Notes under the pieces: model-generated
What the model was told of the DNA's origin: nothing
Seen by the model: only the letters and a program-made list of their open reading frames with translations
The model's database searches: none
Assembly: GCF_002931055.1 (NCBI RefSeq)
Contig: NZ_PSXX01000017.1
Coordinates: forward strand, 22,349 to 86,348
Direction: 5' to 3'
Source: Pseudoclavibacter sp. AY1H1
GTDB taxonomy: Bacteria; Actinomycetota; Actinomycetes; Actinomycetales; Microbacteriaceae
Length of the DNA: 64,000 bases
Shown here: in pieces, positions 6,141 through 14,893 of the stretch
Position numbering within the stretch: position 1 is the stretch's first letter
Layout of the letters: each line of letters starts with the position of its first letter
Translations under genes and position numbers: made by a program

Positions 6141-9101
6141 ATGGCCCTCCTCCTCTTCCGAATCGCCCGCGGCTCCTACCGCCACCCGTGGCGCGTCCTG
6201 TCCGCCTGGATCCTGCTGCTCGCCGTGCTGCTCGGCGTCGGCGTCGCTGCCGGAGGGGCGCTGAAGGAGTCGTTCGCGATCCCAGGCACCCAGTCGCAGG
6301 CGGCGCTCGACCGGCTCGGCGAGGTGTTCCCCGAGGCCGCAGGCGCGAGCGCGAGCATCGTCGTCGTCACGCCGACGGGTGACTCCGTCGAGGATGAGCC
6401 GTACCGCGGCGCCATCGACGATGCGGCGGACCGGCTCGGCGAGCTCGACGGAGTCAGCCAGGCGCTGTCGCCCTTCTCCGAGTTCGCGACCGACGCGATC
6501 TCCGACGATGCCGAAGCCGGCATCATCCGCGTGCAGTTCGACGGCACCAGCGAGGACATCAGCGAGGCGACGATCGACGAGGTCACCGAGATCGGCACCT
6601 CGCTCGAGGGGTCCGGCCTGCAGGTCGGCTTCGACGGTCAGATCTTCCAGAACCTCGAGTACGGCCTCACCCCGACCGAGGTCATCGGCGTGGTGTTCGC
6701 GGCCATCGTGCTGTTCGTCGCCTTCGGGTCGGTGCTCGCCGCAGGTCTCCCGCTCGCCTCCGCGATCGTCGGGGTCGGTGTGACGATGGGCGGGATCCTC
6801 TTCGCCGCGAAGTTCGTGGTCGTCTCCAGCGCCACCCCGCTGCTCGCGGTCATGATCGGCCTCGCCGTCGGCATCGACTACGCGCTCTTCGTCGTCTCCC
6901 GCCACCGCACGCAGCTCGCCACCGGCATGGACCCGGAGGAGTCCACGGCCACGGCCGTCGGCACCGCGGGCAACGCCGTCGTCTTCGCTGGCGTGACCGT
7001 CATGATCGCCCTGCTCGGCCTGGTGATCGTCGGCATCCCGTTCCTGAGCGTCATGGGCGTCGCCGCCGCCGCCGCGGTGTTCGCGGCGATGGCCGCCGTC
7101 ATCACCCTCGTGCCAGCCCTCCTCGGCTTCGCCGGCGAGCGGATGCGGCCCAAGGCCGGGTCGCGCGCCTTCCGCCGCGAGACCGGCGCGAACGCGAAGC
7201 CCACCATGGGCAGAAGGTGGGTGCGACTCGTCATGCGGGCGCCGCTCGCCTTCGCGCTCGCGGTCGTCGCCATCCTCGGCACGCTCGCCATCCCCGCCCT
7301 CGACCTCAAGCTCGCACTGCCCTCCGGCGCCTCCGAGCCGGAGGACAGCGTCGCGCACATCGGCTACGACCTCGTCTCCGAGCACTTCGGGCCGGGGGCC
7401 AACGGGCCGCTCATCGTGATGGTCGACATCACGCAGGGCGACAACGACACACTGCTCGACGACCTGCAGCTCATCGCCGACCGCGTCGCGCAGGTCGACG
7501 GCATCGACACCGTCGGCGACCCGCTGCCGAACCTGACCGTCGACTCCGCGATCATCCAGGTCGTCCCCTCGACCGGACCGGACGACGACGAGACGCTGAG
7601 GGTCGTCGGCGAGATCCGCGACCTCGGCGACGAGCTCGAAGCCGAGACGGGCATGAAGACCTCGGTGACCGGTGCGACCGCCATCGCGCTCGACATCTCC
7701 GATCGCCTCAACCAGGCGCTCCTGCCGTTCGCGGCTGTCGTAGTCGGGCTCAGCTTCTTCCTGCTCATGATGGTGTTCCGGTCGATCCTCGTTCCCCTCA
7801 AGGCGGCGCTGAGCTTCCTGCTGAGCGTCTTCGCCGCCTTCGGAGTGGTCGTCGCGATCTTCCAGTGGGGGTGGTTCGCCGACGCCCTGCACGTCGTGCC
7901 CGGCCCCATCATCAGCTTCATGCCCATCCTGCTCATGGCCATCATCTTCGGGCTGGCCATGGACTACGAGGTCTTCCTCGTCTCCGGGATGCGCGAGGCC
8001 TACGTTCGCGGCGGGAACGCCAAGGAGGCGGTCGAGACCGGCTTCGCGAACGGCGCGCGCGTCGTCACGGCTGCCGCACTCATCATGTTCTTCGTGTTCG
8101 CCGCCTTCGTGCCAGAGGGAGCCGGCGTCATCAAAGCCATCGCCCTCGGCCTCGCGGCCGGGATCTTCTTCGACGCGTTCCTCGTGCGCATGACACTCGT
8201 TCCCGCCATCATGGCGATGCTCGGCAAGCGGGCCTGGGCCCTGCCCGCCTGGCTCGAGCGCATCCTCCCCGACCTCGACGTGGAGGGCGAGCACCTTCGC
8301 CACTACCGGCAGAACGCGGAATGGATGCGGGACCAGCCAGACGGCATCGCCATGGACGCGCTCATCGCCGGTTCCGACTCGGCGGCGACACGCCCCGTCA
8401 CGGGCGGCATCGAGCGCGGCGGCGTGCTGCTCGTCGAAGGACAGCTCGCCGAACGGCGGCTGCTCGCCGCGACGCTCGCCGGACGCATCGCCCCCGTGAG
8501 CGGGCACGCCCACGCCCACGGGCACCTCACTCCCGGAGACGAGAGCGCGCTCATGCAGCGCGTCGCCGTCGTCGACGCGTCGACGCTCGACGCCAGATCC
8601 GCGGAGCTCACCGTCGGGGCGCTCCTCGAGGAGCGCCTCCGCCTCGGGCGCGGCGCCGCCGGGGGAGCCGTGCCGTCGGGACTCATCGACCAGGGAGTGG
8701 CCGAGATCTCGGCCGCCACAGCCCGCCTGCGCGACGGCTCGCCGCGCGTCAGCGCCGAGACGAGCCTCGGCGAGCTGCGGCCAGCATCCAGAGGAGTCGC
8801 GCTCGCCCGCATCGCGCTCGCCGAAGGGCCGGAAGTGCTTGTCCTCGACCTCGGGCCGGGAGCCGAACCGGACGTCACGACGCGCCTGGCGGCCGCCGTG
8901 CTCGCCGCCGCCAGCTCGCTCGCCGCACCGGAGACGACGATCGTGCTCGGGCTCCCCAGCGGACTCGACGCCGCCGCCATCCTCGGAGAAGTCCGCCGCC
9001 CCGCCGGGCGCATCCGCCTCGATGCGCAGCCGAGCGCACCCACCGGCACCCCAGCATCCACCCAAGCAGCAACCAGCACGCACAAGGGAGCACTCGCATG
9101 A
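6141..9101 (+). CDS. MMPL/RND-family transporter with C-terminal degenerate ABC-ATPase-like domain
   Basis: 986 aa. Residues 1 to about 710 are a standard actinobacterial MMPL pump: two repeats, each with an extracytoplasmic domain and about six helices, with signatures such as GLAVGIDYALFVVSRHR and GLAMDYEVFLVSGMREA. Residues of about 750-960 add something unusual. They follow the layout of an ABC ATPase, but the Walker A region reads VEGQLAERRLLA with no GKS/T, the signature is only ASRGVALARIALA, and Walker B is VLVLDLGPG with no Glu. It is coupled to the YhgE gene by ATGA and lies behind TetR. Substrate unknown; relatives export lipids or drugs. Confidence 0.85.
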   Translation: MALLLFRIARGSYRHPWRVLSAWILLLAVLLGVGVAAGGALKESFAIPGTQSQAALDRLGEVFPEAAGASASIVVVTPTGDSVEDEPYRGAIDDAADRLGELDGVSQALSPFSEFATDAISDDAEAGIIRVQFDGTSEDISEATIDEVTEIGTSLEGSGLQVGFDGQIFQNLEYGLTPTEVIGVVFAAIVLFVAFGSVLAAGLPLASAIVGVGVTMGGILFAAKFVVVSSATPLLAVMIGLAVGIDYALFVVSRHRTQLATGMDPEESTATAVGTAGNAVVFAGVTVMIALLGLVIVGIPFLSVMGVAAAAAVFAAMAAVITLVPALLGFAGERMRPKAGSRAFRRETGANAKPTMGRRWVRLVMRAPLAFALAVVAILGTLAIPALDLKLALPSGASEPEDSVAHIGYDLVSEHFGPGANGPLIVMVDITQGDNDTLLDDLQLIADRVAQVDGIDTVGDPLPNLTVDSAIIQVVPSTGPDDDETLRVVGEIRDLGDELEAETGMKTSVTGATAIALDISDRLNQALLPFAAVVVGLSFFLLMMVFRSILVPLKAALSFLLSVFAAFGVVVAIFQWGWFADALHVVPGPIISFMPILLMAIIFGLAMDYEVFLVSGMREAYVRGGNAKEAVETGFANGARVVTAAALIMFFVFAAFVPEGAGVIKAIALGLAAGIFFDAFLVRMTLVPAIMAMLGKRAWALPAWLERILPDLDVEGEHLRHYRQNAEWMRDQPDGIAMDALIAGSDSAATRPVTGGIERGGVLLVEGQLAERRLLAATLAGRIAPVSGHAHAHGHLTPGDESALMQRVAVVDASTLDARSAELTVGALLEERLRLGRGAAGGAVPSGLIDQGVAEISAATARLRDGSPRVSAETSLGELRPASRGVALARIALAEGPEVLVLDLGPGAEPDVTTRLAAAVLAAASSLAAPETTIVLGLPSGLDAAAILGEVRRPAGRIRLDAQPSAPTGTPASTQAATSTHKGALA

Positions 9102-11320
9102 GCGCCGCCGTCCTCCACGCCGTCACGGCCGACCGCGGGGCCCTGCGCCAGAGGCGCCTGCGCAACCTGCTCGTCGCCATCCTCGTGCCGCTCGTCGTCG
9201 CGGGTGCCTACTTCGCCGGCCTCGCCGGCGCGGAGGCACGCACCTCGGCGATCCCCGCGATGATCGTCAACAACGACCAGCTGCAGACCCAGACGGCGCC
9301 AGACGGCACGGAGACGACCGTCATCGCCGGACGCCTCGTCGTCAGCGCCCTCACCGATCCCGACACCGCGACGGGCTTCGACTGGCAGCTCGCCAACGCG
9401 GACACGGCCAAGGCAGCGCTGGAAGACGGTTCCGCGTATGTCGTCGTCACCATCCCGGAGGACTTCTCCGCGCGCATCACGGGCATCGCCGATGATGGGG
9501 CGCAGCCGGCCACGATCGACGTGACCACCGACGAGTCGCACGACTACCTCTCCCCGGCAATCGCCAACGGACTCGCAGATGCCCTCACCGCCCAGTTCGG
9601 CACGCAGGTGACCGAGATGGTCGCCGTGCAGCTCTTCGACGGCATCGGTCAGACGGCGACCTCGCTGCGCGACGCGGCAGACGGCGCCTCGCAGCTCGCC
9701 GACGGCGGCACGCAGCTCGGCTCCGGGCTCTCCCAGTTCGCCGACGGGCAGGACGAGCTCGCGACCGGGCTCGTGCAGAGCGCCGACGGTGCAGGCGAGC
9801 TCTCCACCGGTGTGACCACCTACGTGTCCGGAGTCGGCGAGCTCTCGAGCGGCATCAGCCAGTACACGGCGGGCGTCGACCAGCTCTCGGCGGGCGTCAC
9901 GCAGTACACGAGCGGCGCCGACCAGCTCGCGGCCGGTGTCGGCAAGCTTGCCGCGCAGGCGCCAGGGCTCCGCGAAGGCGGCCAGCAGCTGCAGGACGCC
10001 GGCACCCAGCTCGAGGGATACTCGAGCGCCGTCACACAAGGCACCGCGACCTACCAGGAGCAGATCAGGCCAGCGCTCGTCGCCCTGAACGACTCCACAG
10101 ACGGTCTCGTCGCCTGGTGCGCCGCGCTCGCCGACCCGACCCTCAAGACCGAGTGCGAGACGCAGCTGAAGGGCCTCGTCGGCACGACCGGTGGCGTCGA
10201 CGGCCTCGTCGAGACCCTCGACAGCGCGACGGGCGAGCTCACCGCCGTGACCGAGGGCGCATCCGATCTGCCCACGCTCGGCGCCGGCCTCGTCCAGCTC
10301 GCCGACGGCCTCGTCCAGCTCAACGCCGGGGCCACGCAGCTCTCCGCCAGCTCAAGCAGCCTCACGACGGGAGCCTCCGACCTTGCGACGGCAGGCGACG
10401 AACTCGAGAGCGGCGCGTCCCAGCTCGTGACCGGCGGCGCCCAGCTCGAGACGGGTGCCAGCGCGCTCGCGACAGGGCTCGGGCAGCTCCGCGACGGGCA
10501 GCAACTGCTCGTCGACGGCGTCGCGCCCATCCAGGACGGCGTCGGAGAGCTCACCTCCGGTGCAAGCCAGCTCTCGACGGGCCTGAGCGACGGCGCCGCA
10601 CAGGCCGAGAACGCCGTCGGCGACCCCGACGCGCTCGCCGAAGTGGTTGCCAACCCCGTGCAGGCGAACCAGACCATGCAGCACGAAGTGAGCTTCGGCG
10701 AGATCCTCACCACCCTCATCCTGCCGCTCGCCCTCTGGCTCACGGCCCTCGCGACCACGCTCATGCGGCGCCTCGTGCCGACCGAGGCCTACGCCTCCAT
10801 GGCCTCGAACGGGCGCATCCTGCTCGACGCGACCAGGCGCATGCTCCTCCCGCTCAGCGCGGTGCTCTTCGCCGTCATGGTCATCGCCCACGGCTTCGTG
10901 GGGGTTCCCGTCACAGCCGCGTTCGCGACGCTCGGACTCGGAGCGCTCTGCGCGCTCGCCCTCATCGGGGTGCACCTGCTCTTCACGACGCTCTGGGGCA
11001 GGCGTGCCGCGGCCGTGGCATCCATGGGCCTGCTGAGCATCCAGGTGCTCGCCATGCGCGGTCTCGTGCCGCTCGAGCTGAAGTCGCCCTTCGTCGAGAT
11101 GCTGTCGGGGCTGCTCCCCGGCACGCACCTCGCCGCTGGGCTGCAGCTCGCCTACTCGGGCGGCACCGCATCCGGAGTCGTCATGGCCGCTGTCGGCATG
11201 CTCGTCATCGCCGCCGTCGCCTTCGGGGCCGCCAGCCTGGTCATCGGCCGCAGGCGGCGCTCGAAGCCGTCGCTCGTGGCTGGACTCACGGCGAGCCGAC
11301 GCGAGCCCGTCACCGTGTAG
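9098..11320 (+). CDS. YhgE/Pip domain membrane protein
   Basis: 740 aa. One N-terminal transmembrane helix (residues about 25-45) is followed by a long extracytoplasmic region made of repeats of the form QLxxGxxxLxxG (about residues 200-500), then five to six C-terminal helices with an ABC-2-like layout. This is the YhgE/Pip (phage infection protein) family, whose biochemical role is unsettled but which is often paired with efflux systems. The ATG at 9098 overlaps the MMPL stop as ATGA, so the two proteins are made together. Confidence 0.88.
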   Translation: MSAAVLHAVTADRGALRQRRLRNLLVAILVPLVVAGAYFAGLAGAEARTSAIPAMIVNNDQLQTQTAPDGTETTVIAGRLVVSALTDPDTATGFDWQLANADTAKAALEDGSAYVVVTIPEDFSARITGIADDGAQPATIDVTTDESHDYLSPAIANGLADALTAQFGTQVTEMVAVQLFDGIGQTATSLRDAADGASQLADGGTQLGSGLSQFADGQDELATGLVQSADGAGELSTGVTTYVSGVGELSSGISQYTAGVDQLSAGVTQYTSGADQLAAGVGKLAAQAPGLREGGQQLQDAGTQLEGYSSAVTQGTATYQEQIRPALVALNDSTDGLVAWCAALADPTLKTECETQLKGLVGTTGGVDGLVETLDSATGELTAVTEGASDLPTLGAGLVQLADGLVQLNAGATQLSASSSSLTTGASDLATAGDELESGASQLVTGGAQLETGASALATGLGQLRDGQQLLVDGVAPIQDGVGELTSGASQLSTGLSDGAAQAENAVGDPDALAEVVANPVQANQTMQHEVSFGEILTTLILPLALWLTALATTLMRRLVPTEAYASMASNGRILLDATRRMLLPLSAVLFAVMVIAHGFVGVPVTAAFATLGLGALCALALIGVHLLFTTLWGRRAAAVASMGLLSIQVLAMRGLVPLELKSPFVEMLSGLLPGTHLAAGLQLAYSGGTASGVVMAAVGMLVIAAVAFGAASLVIGRRRRSKPSLVAGLTASRREPVTV

Positions 11321-11380
11321 CCCCGGCTCGGCCGGCCCGGCCTCGCCTCACCACTGCAGGTTTCTGGATGGCTTTCTCGC

Positions 11381-11427
11381 CTCGGGATGGCCTGCAAGCC
11401 ATCCGAAGTCGTGCAAGCCATCCCGAG
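11381..11427. repeat. Intergenic dyad with alternative hairpins
   Basis: Arms 11381-11395 and 11413-11427 are complementary at 14 of 15 positions (CTCGGGATGGCCTGC against the complement of GCAAGCCATCCCGAG). A shorter competing hairpin pairs GGATGGC (11385-11391) with GCCATCC (11398-11404). It lies between convergent genes, so it may act as a terminator, but there is no T tract. Confidence 0.5.
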
Positions 11428-11452
11428 AACCGAGTGCGGGAGGCGACCGGGC

Positions 11453-12268
11453 CTAGACGGTGTCGGAGACGGGGCGGCCGAGCTGCAGGTGCTCGTGCGC
11501 GAACGCGACCGTCTCGCGCAGCATGCGCAGGCGATCCGGCTCGTTCTTCGCCTTGCGCGTGTTCACCTCGGCGACCACATGGCCAGACCAGCCGATCGAC
11601 GCGAGGTACTGGAGGGTCTCGGCCACGGGCTGCCCGCCCTCGCCGGGCGCGAGGTGCTCGTCGAAGAGCTTGTCGTTCGCCTCGGGCGCCTGTCCGTCGC
11701 AGAGGTGGATGTGCCGCAGCCGGTCGCCGGCCGCCTTCGCCATCTGCAGGGAGTCGCGGCCAGAGAGCGCGGCGTGCGAGAAGTCGAGCGTGATGGCGTC
11801 GCAGTCCATGTCGACCGGGTCGATTCCCGGCTTGTAGGCCTGCAGCGCCCGGCCGGACACCTTCCACGGGAACATGTTCTCGACGGCGATCTCGGTGCCG
11901 GTGTCCTCGTTGATCTCGCGGACGATGCCGAGGAAGTTCTCCGCGTATCCCGACTGCCACCGGAACGGCGGGTGCACGACAACCGTGGAGGCGCCGATGT
12001 CGCGGGCGAGCTCGGCGGAGCGCTGGAGCTTCGTGCGCTGGTCGCGGCCCCACACGAACTGCGTGAAGAGCAGAACGGGTGCGTGCACGGCCAGCACCGG
12101 GAGCTGGTACTTGTCGATGAGCCGCTTCAGCGCATCCACGCTTCGTGACGTCTGGTCCGTCGAGATCATGATCTCCATACCGTCGAAGCCCGCGTCGCGA
12201 GCTATCTGGAACGAGGTCTCGACAGACTTCGGGAACGTGCAGGAGGTGCTCATGCCGACGGTGATCAT
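11453..12268 (-). CDS. Sugar phosphate isomerase/epimerase-like TIM-barrel protein
   Basis: 271 aa of the AP-endonuclease-2/xylose-isomerase-like TIM barrel family. Likely metal ligands are spaced as expected: His in VVVHPPF, Glu in IAVENMF, Asp and His in LDFSHAA, His in RHIHLCDG and Glu in VVAEVNT. Such proteins isomerise or epimerise sugars or inositol derivatives, or act on related keto acids. It lies downstream of the two-component genes on the same strand, but a 54-base gap makes co-transcription uncertain. Substrate unknown. Confidence 0.8.
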   Translation of the reverse strand: MITVGMSTSCTFPKSVETSFQIARDAGFDGMEIMISTDQTSRSVDALKRLIDKYQLPVLAVHAPVLLFTQFVWGRDQRTKLQRSAELARDIGASTVVVHPPFRWQSGYAENFLGIVREINEDTGTEIAVENMFPWKVSGRALQAYKPGIDPVDMDCDAITLDFSHAALSGRDSLQMAKAAGDRLRHIHLCDGQAPEANDKLFDEHLAPGEGGQPVAETLQYLASIGWSGHVVAEVNTRKAKNEPDRLRMLRETVAFAHEHLQLGRPVSDTV

Positions 12269-12322
12269 TTTCCGGAGATTACTCCTCCCGTCTGTCCGAA
12301 AGGTGACGGAGCCCGGCCCGGC

Positions 12323-13045
12323 TCAGGAGAGCCGGTACTCGAGTTCCGGTCGACCGGGTGTGCCGTACCTCGGCGTGCGCTCGGCGGCTGCCGTGTCGAC
12401 GAGGTGCTCCAGGTAGCGGCGGGCAGTGACTCGGGAGAGGGCGAGCTGCTCGGAGAGCTCCTTGGCGGAGATGCCGCTGCCGGCGTCGAGGCCGCGGAGG
12501 GCGGCGATGACGCCCGTGAGGGTCTCGCTGGTCAGCCCCTTGGGGAGGCTCGACTGCGGTGCGGCGTGCCGGAGCGCTGCGAGGGTCTGGTCGACCTCGT
12601 CCTGGCTCGAGACGACGTGGTCGAAGAGGCCGGCACGGTATTCGCGGAGCGCTTCGAGCTTCTCCGCGAAGGTCTGGAACGTGAAGGGCTTCAGCAGGTA
12701 GTGGGCGATGCCGAGCGACACCGCCTGCTTGACCGTCGCGGCCTCGCGGACGGCGGTCACCGCGATGATGTCGACGTCGTGTCCCTCTGCCCGAAGCTTG
12801 CGGGCGACGTCGATGCCGGTCGCATCCGGCATGTTGATGTCTAGGAGGACGACGTCGATGCGAGCAGCATCGCCGTGGCCCGACGCTCGGACGGCGAGGA
12901 TCGCGGCGGACGCCGTGCCGACGACGCCGACCGTCGTGAAGCCGGCGAGCCGGTCGACATAGGAGGCGTGCGCTCGTGCGGTCATGGGCTCGTCGTCGAC
13001 GACGAGCACATGCAGGTCTCGCGGCGAGCGTTCGTCAGCGGTCAT
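12323..13045 (-). CDS. Response regulator, CitB/DcuR family
   Basis: 240 aa. The N-terminal receiver domain has VVDDEP, the phosphorylated Asp in VVLLDINMPD and the Lys in LLKPF. The C-terminal helix-turn-helix (ISAKELSEQLALSRVTARRYLEHL) is typical of regulators of citrate, malate and fumarate genes. ATG at 13045 has CAGGAG seven bases upstream and overlaps the kinase gene by 11 bases. With the kinase it should control the adjacent dicarboxylate carrier. Confidence 0.9.
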   Translation of the reverse strand: MTADERSPRDLHVLVVDDEPMTARAHASYVDRLAGFTTVGVVGTASAAILAVRASGHGDAARIDVVLLDINMPDATGIDVARKLRAEGHDVDIIAVTAVREAATVKQAVSLGIAHYLLKPFTFQTFAEKLEALREYRAGLFDHVVSSQDEVDQTLAALRHAAPQSSLPKGLTSETLTGVIAALRGLDAGSGISAKELSEQLALSRVTARRYLEHLVDTAAAERTPRYGTPGRPELEYRLS

Positions 13046-14732
13046 CCGACGCTCCTGCACTGCGCGAGGTGGCGCCTCGGGTGCCCGCGGGCACGTGGAT
13101 TCGCGGCACGCCGTGCCCGGTCTCGGTCACCGTGCCCTCTGCTCGGGCCTCCGGCTGCTCGCGCAGCGGCAGGCAGACCGTGAACGCGGACCCCTCGACG
13201 TCGATGCTTCCCCCGGACCTGCGCACGGCCTGGCGGACGAGCGCGAGCCCGACGCCTCGGCCCTTGCCGGGCTTGCCGGAGACGCCGAAGTCGAAGATGC
13301 GGCTGAGGAAGTCCGGGTCGGGTCCCTCTCCGCTGTCGCTCACCTCGATGAGCACCTCCCCGTCGAGTTCCTCGACGAGCACCCGCACGGCGGGGGAGGG
13401 CGTCGTCCGGGCCGCCTCGAGCGCGTTGTCGACGAGGTTGCCGACGATCGTGATGAGGTCGCGAGCCGAGGCGCTCGCGGGGACCCGCTCCGGCAGGTGC
13501 AGCTCGAAGCGCACGTCCATCTCGTCGGCCTGCGCGGATTTGCCGAGGAGCAGGGCGACGAGCACCGGGTCCTCGACGGCGCGCACGAGGCGGTCGGCCA
13601 GCTCCTGGCTGACTCCGAGGGTCGAGCTGGCGAGGCGCATCGCCTCCTCCGGCTGCCCGAGCTCGATGAGGGCGATGATGGTGTGGAGTCGATTCGCGAA
13701 CTCGTGCGCCTGCGAGCGGAGCGCCGCGGCGAGGGTCTGGGAGGTCTCGAGCTCGCCGCTCAGCTCCTCGATGCGGGAATGGTCGCGCAGCGTGACGACG
13801 GTGCCCGCGAACCGGGGAGCGTCGTGGCCGGGGCCGCGCGTCACGACCGCCTCGCCGTTCACGACGAGCACGTGGCGCTCCGTCACCACGATCTCGTCGA
13901 CGACGGCCTCGCCGCGCAGCATCACCTCGCGGAGGATCTCGGGTGCCTCCAGGTCGCGCACCGGGACCGGCGCGGCGTGCTCGTCGAAGGGCGGCAGGCC
14001 GAGGTACTCGGCGGCCTTCACGTTCGTGAGCGCGATCCTGCCCTTCGTGTCGATGAGAACCAGGCCCTCGTCGATGGAGCGCAGTACCCCCTCGTAGTAG
14101 GCGAACATCCGCGCGAGGTCCTCCGGGCCGCGATTGTCGGTCACGCGGCGAAGATAGCGGCTGAGCGCCCAGGCGCCAGCCCCGCCGATGAGCAGCGCGC
14201 CGAGCGCGGACCAGAGGATGAGCGCGATACGGGACCCGGTCGCGACGTGCGCGTTCGACACGGTGACGCCCGCAGAGACGAGGGCGACGACCTCGCCGTC
14301 GTCCCAGATGGGGGCGACGGCGCGCACCGAGGGGCCGAGGGTGCCCGTGTAGGTCTCCGTGAAGGTGGAGCCGGCGAGTGCAGCGTCGATGTTGCCCTGG
14401 AACGGGCGGCCGATCTCCTCGGGGTTGCGGTGCGTGATGCGCACCCCGTCCGTGTCCATGATCGTGATGAAGTCGACGCCGGTGGAGTCGGAGATGGAGA
14501 TCGCGTAGGGCTGCAGGGTGCTGCTCGGGGCGGCGGTCTCGAGCTGCTCCACGACGAACGGGTCGTGGGCGATGGTCTCGGCGACGGCGAGGCTGCGCAG
14601 CGCGGCGTCGTCTTCGGCTTCGCGTCTGGCATCCGCCCACACGATCGCCACGCCGATGCCGGTGAGCACGAGGATGGCGACGAACTGCAGCACGAAGAGG
14701 CGCGTCGCGACGCTCCAGCTTGCGAATCGCAT
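13035..14732 (-). CDS. Sensor histidine kinase, CitA/DcuS family
   Basis: 565 aa. A helix at about residues 10-30 and a second near 180-200 bracket an extracytoplasmic PDC/CACHE-like sensor (ISDSTGVDFITIMDTDGVRI; HRNPEEIGRPF). A PAS domain follows (MFAYYEGVLRSIDEGLVLI), then the CitA-type phosphoacceptor region QAHEFANRLH and an HATPase domain with NLVDNALEAA, DSGEGPDP and GKGRGVGLALV. ATG at 14732 has AGGAGGAG upstream. It is divergent from the DctA-like gene and probably senses C4-dicarboxylates or citrate. Confidence 0.92.
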   Translation of the reverse strand: MRFASWSVATRLFVLQFVAILVLTGIGVAIVWADARREAEDDAALRSLAVAETIAHDPFVVEQLETAAPSSTLQPYAISISDSTGVDFITIMDTDGVRITHRNPEEIGRPFQGNIDAALAGSTFTETYTGTLGPSVRAVAPIWDDGEVVALVSAGVTVSNAHVATGSRIALILWSALGALLIGGAGAWALSRYLRRVTDNRGPEDLARMFAYYEGVLRSIDEGLVLIDTKGRIALTNVKAAEYLGLPPFDEHAAPVPVRDLEAPEILREVMLRGEAVVDEIVVTERHVLVVNGEAVVTRGPGHDAPRFAGTVVTLRDHSRIEELSGELETSQTLAAALRSQAHEFANRLHTIIALIELGQPEEAMRLASSTLGVSQELADRLVRAVEDPVLVALLLGKSAQADEMDVRFELHLPERVPASASARDLITIVGNLVDNALEAARTTPSPAVRVLVEELDGEVLIEVSDSGEGPDPDFLSRIFDFGVSGKPGKGRGVGLALVRQAVRRSGGSIDVEGSAFTVCLPLREQPEARAEGTVTETGHGVPRIHVPAGTRGATSRSAGASDDR

Positions 14733-14893
14733 GGCGCTCCTCCTCACGGTCGTCGCTTCTCCCGGCGCTGCACTGCACCGCCGGCGGTGAGAACAGTATG
14801 AACGCAAGTCGCGGCGGTCATGTGGGGGAGCGGATGCTCGATCCATCGTTCCCGACGCAGCTCGCGTCGGATCTCAAAGGAGAGAAGACAGCA

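Noticed and set aside
6126..9083. 985-codon antisense frame opposite the MMPL gene
   Set aside because: Low-complexity Arg/Asp/Glu/His-rich translation typical of the complement of a GC-biased gene.
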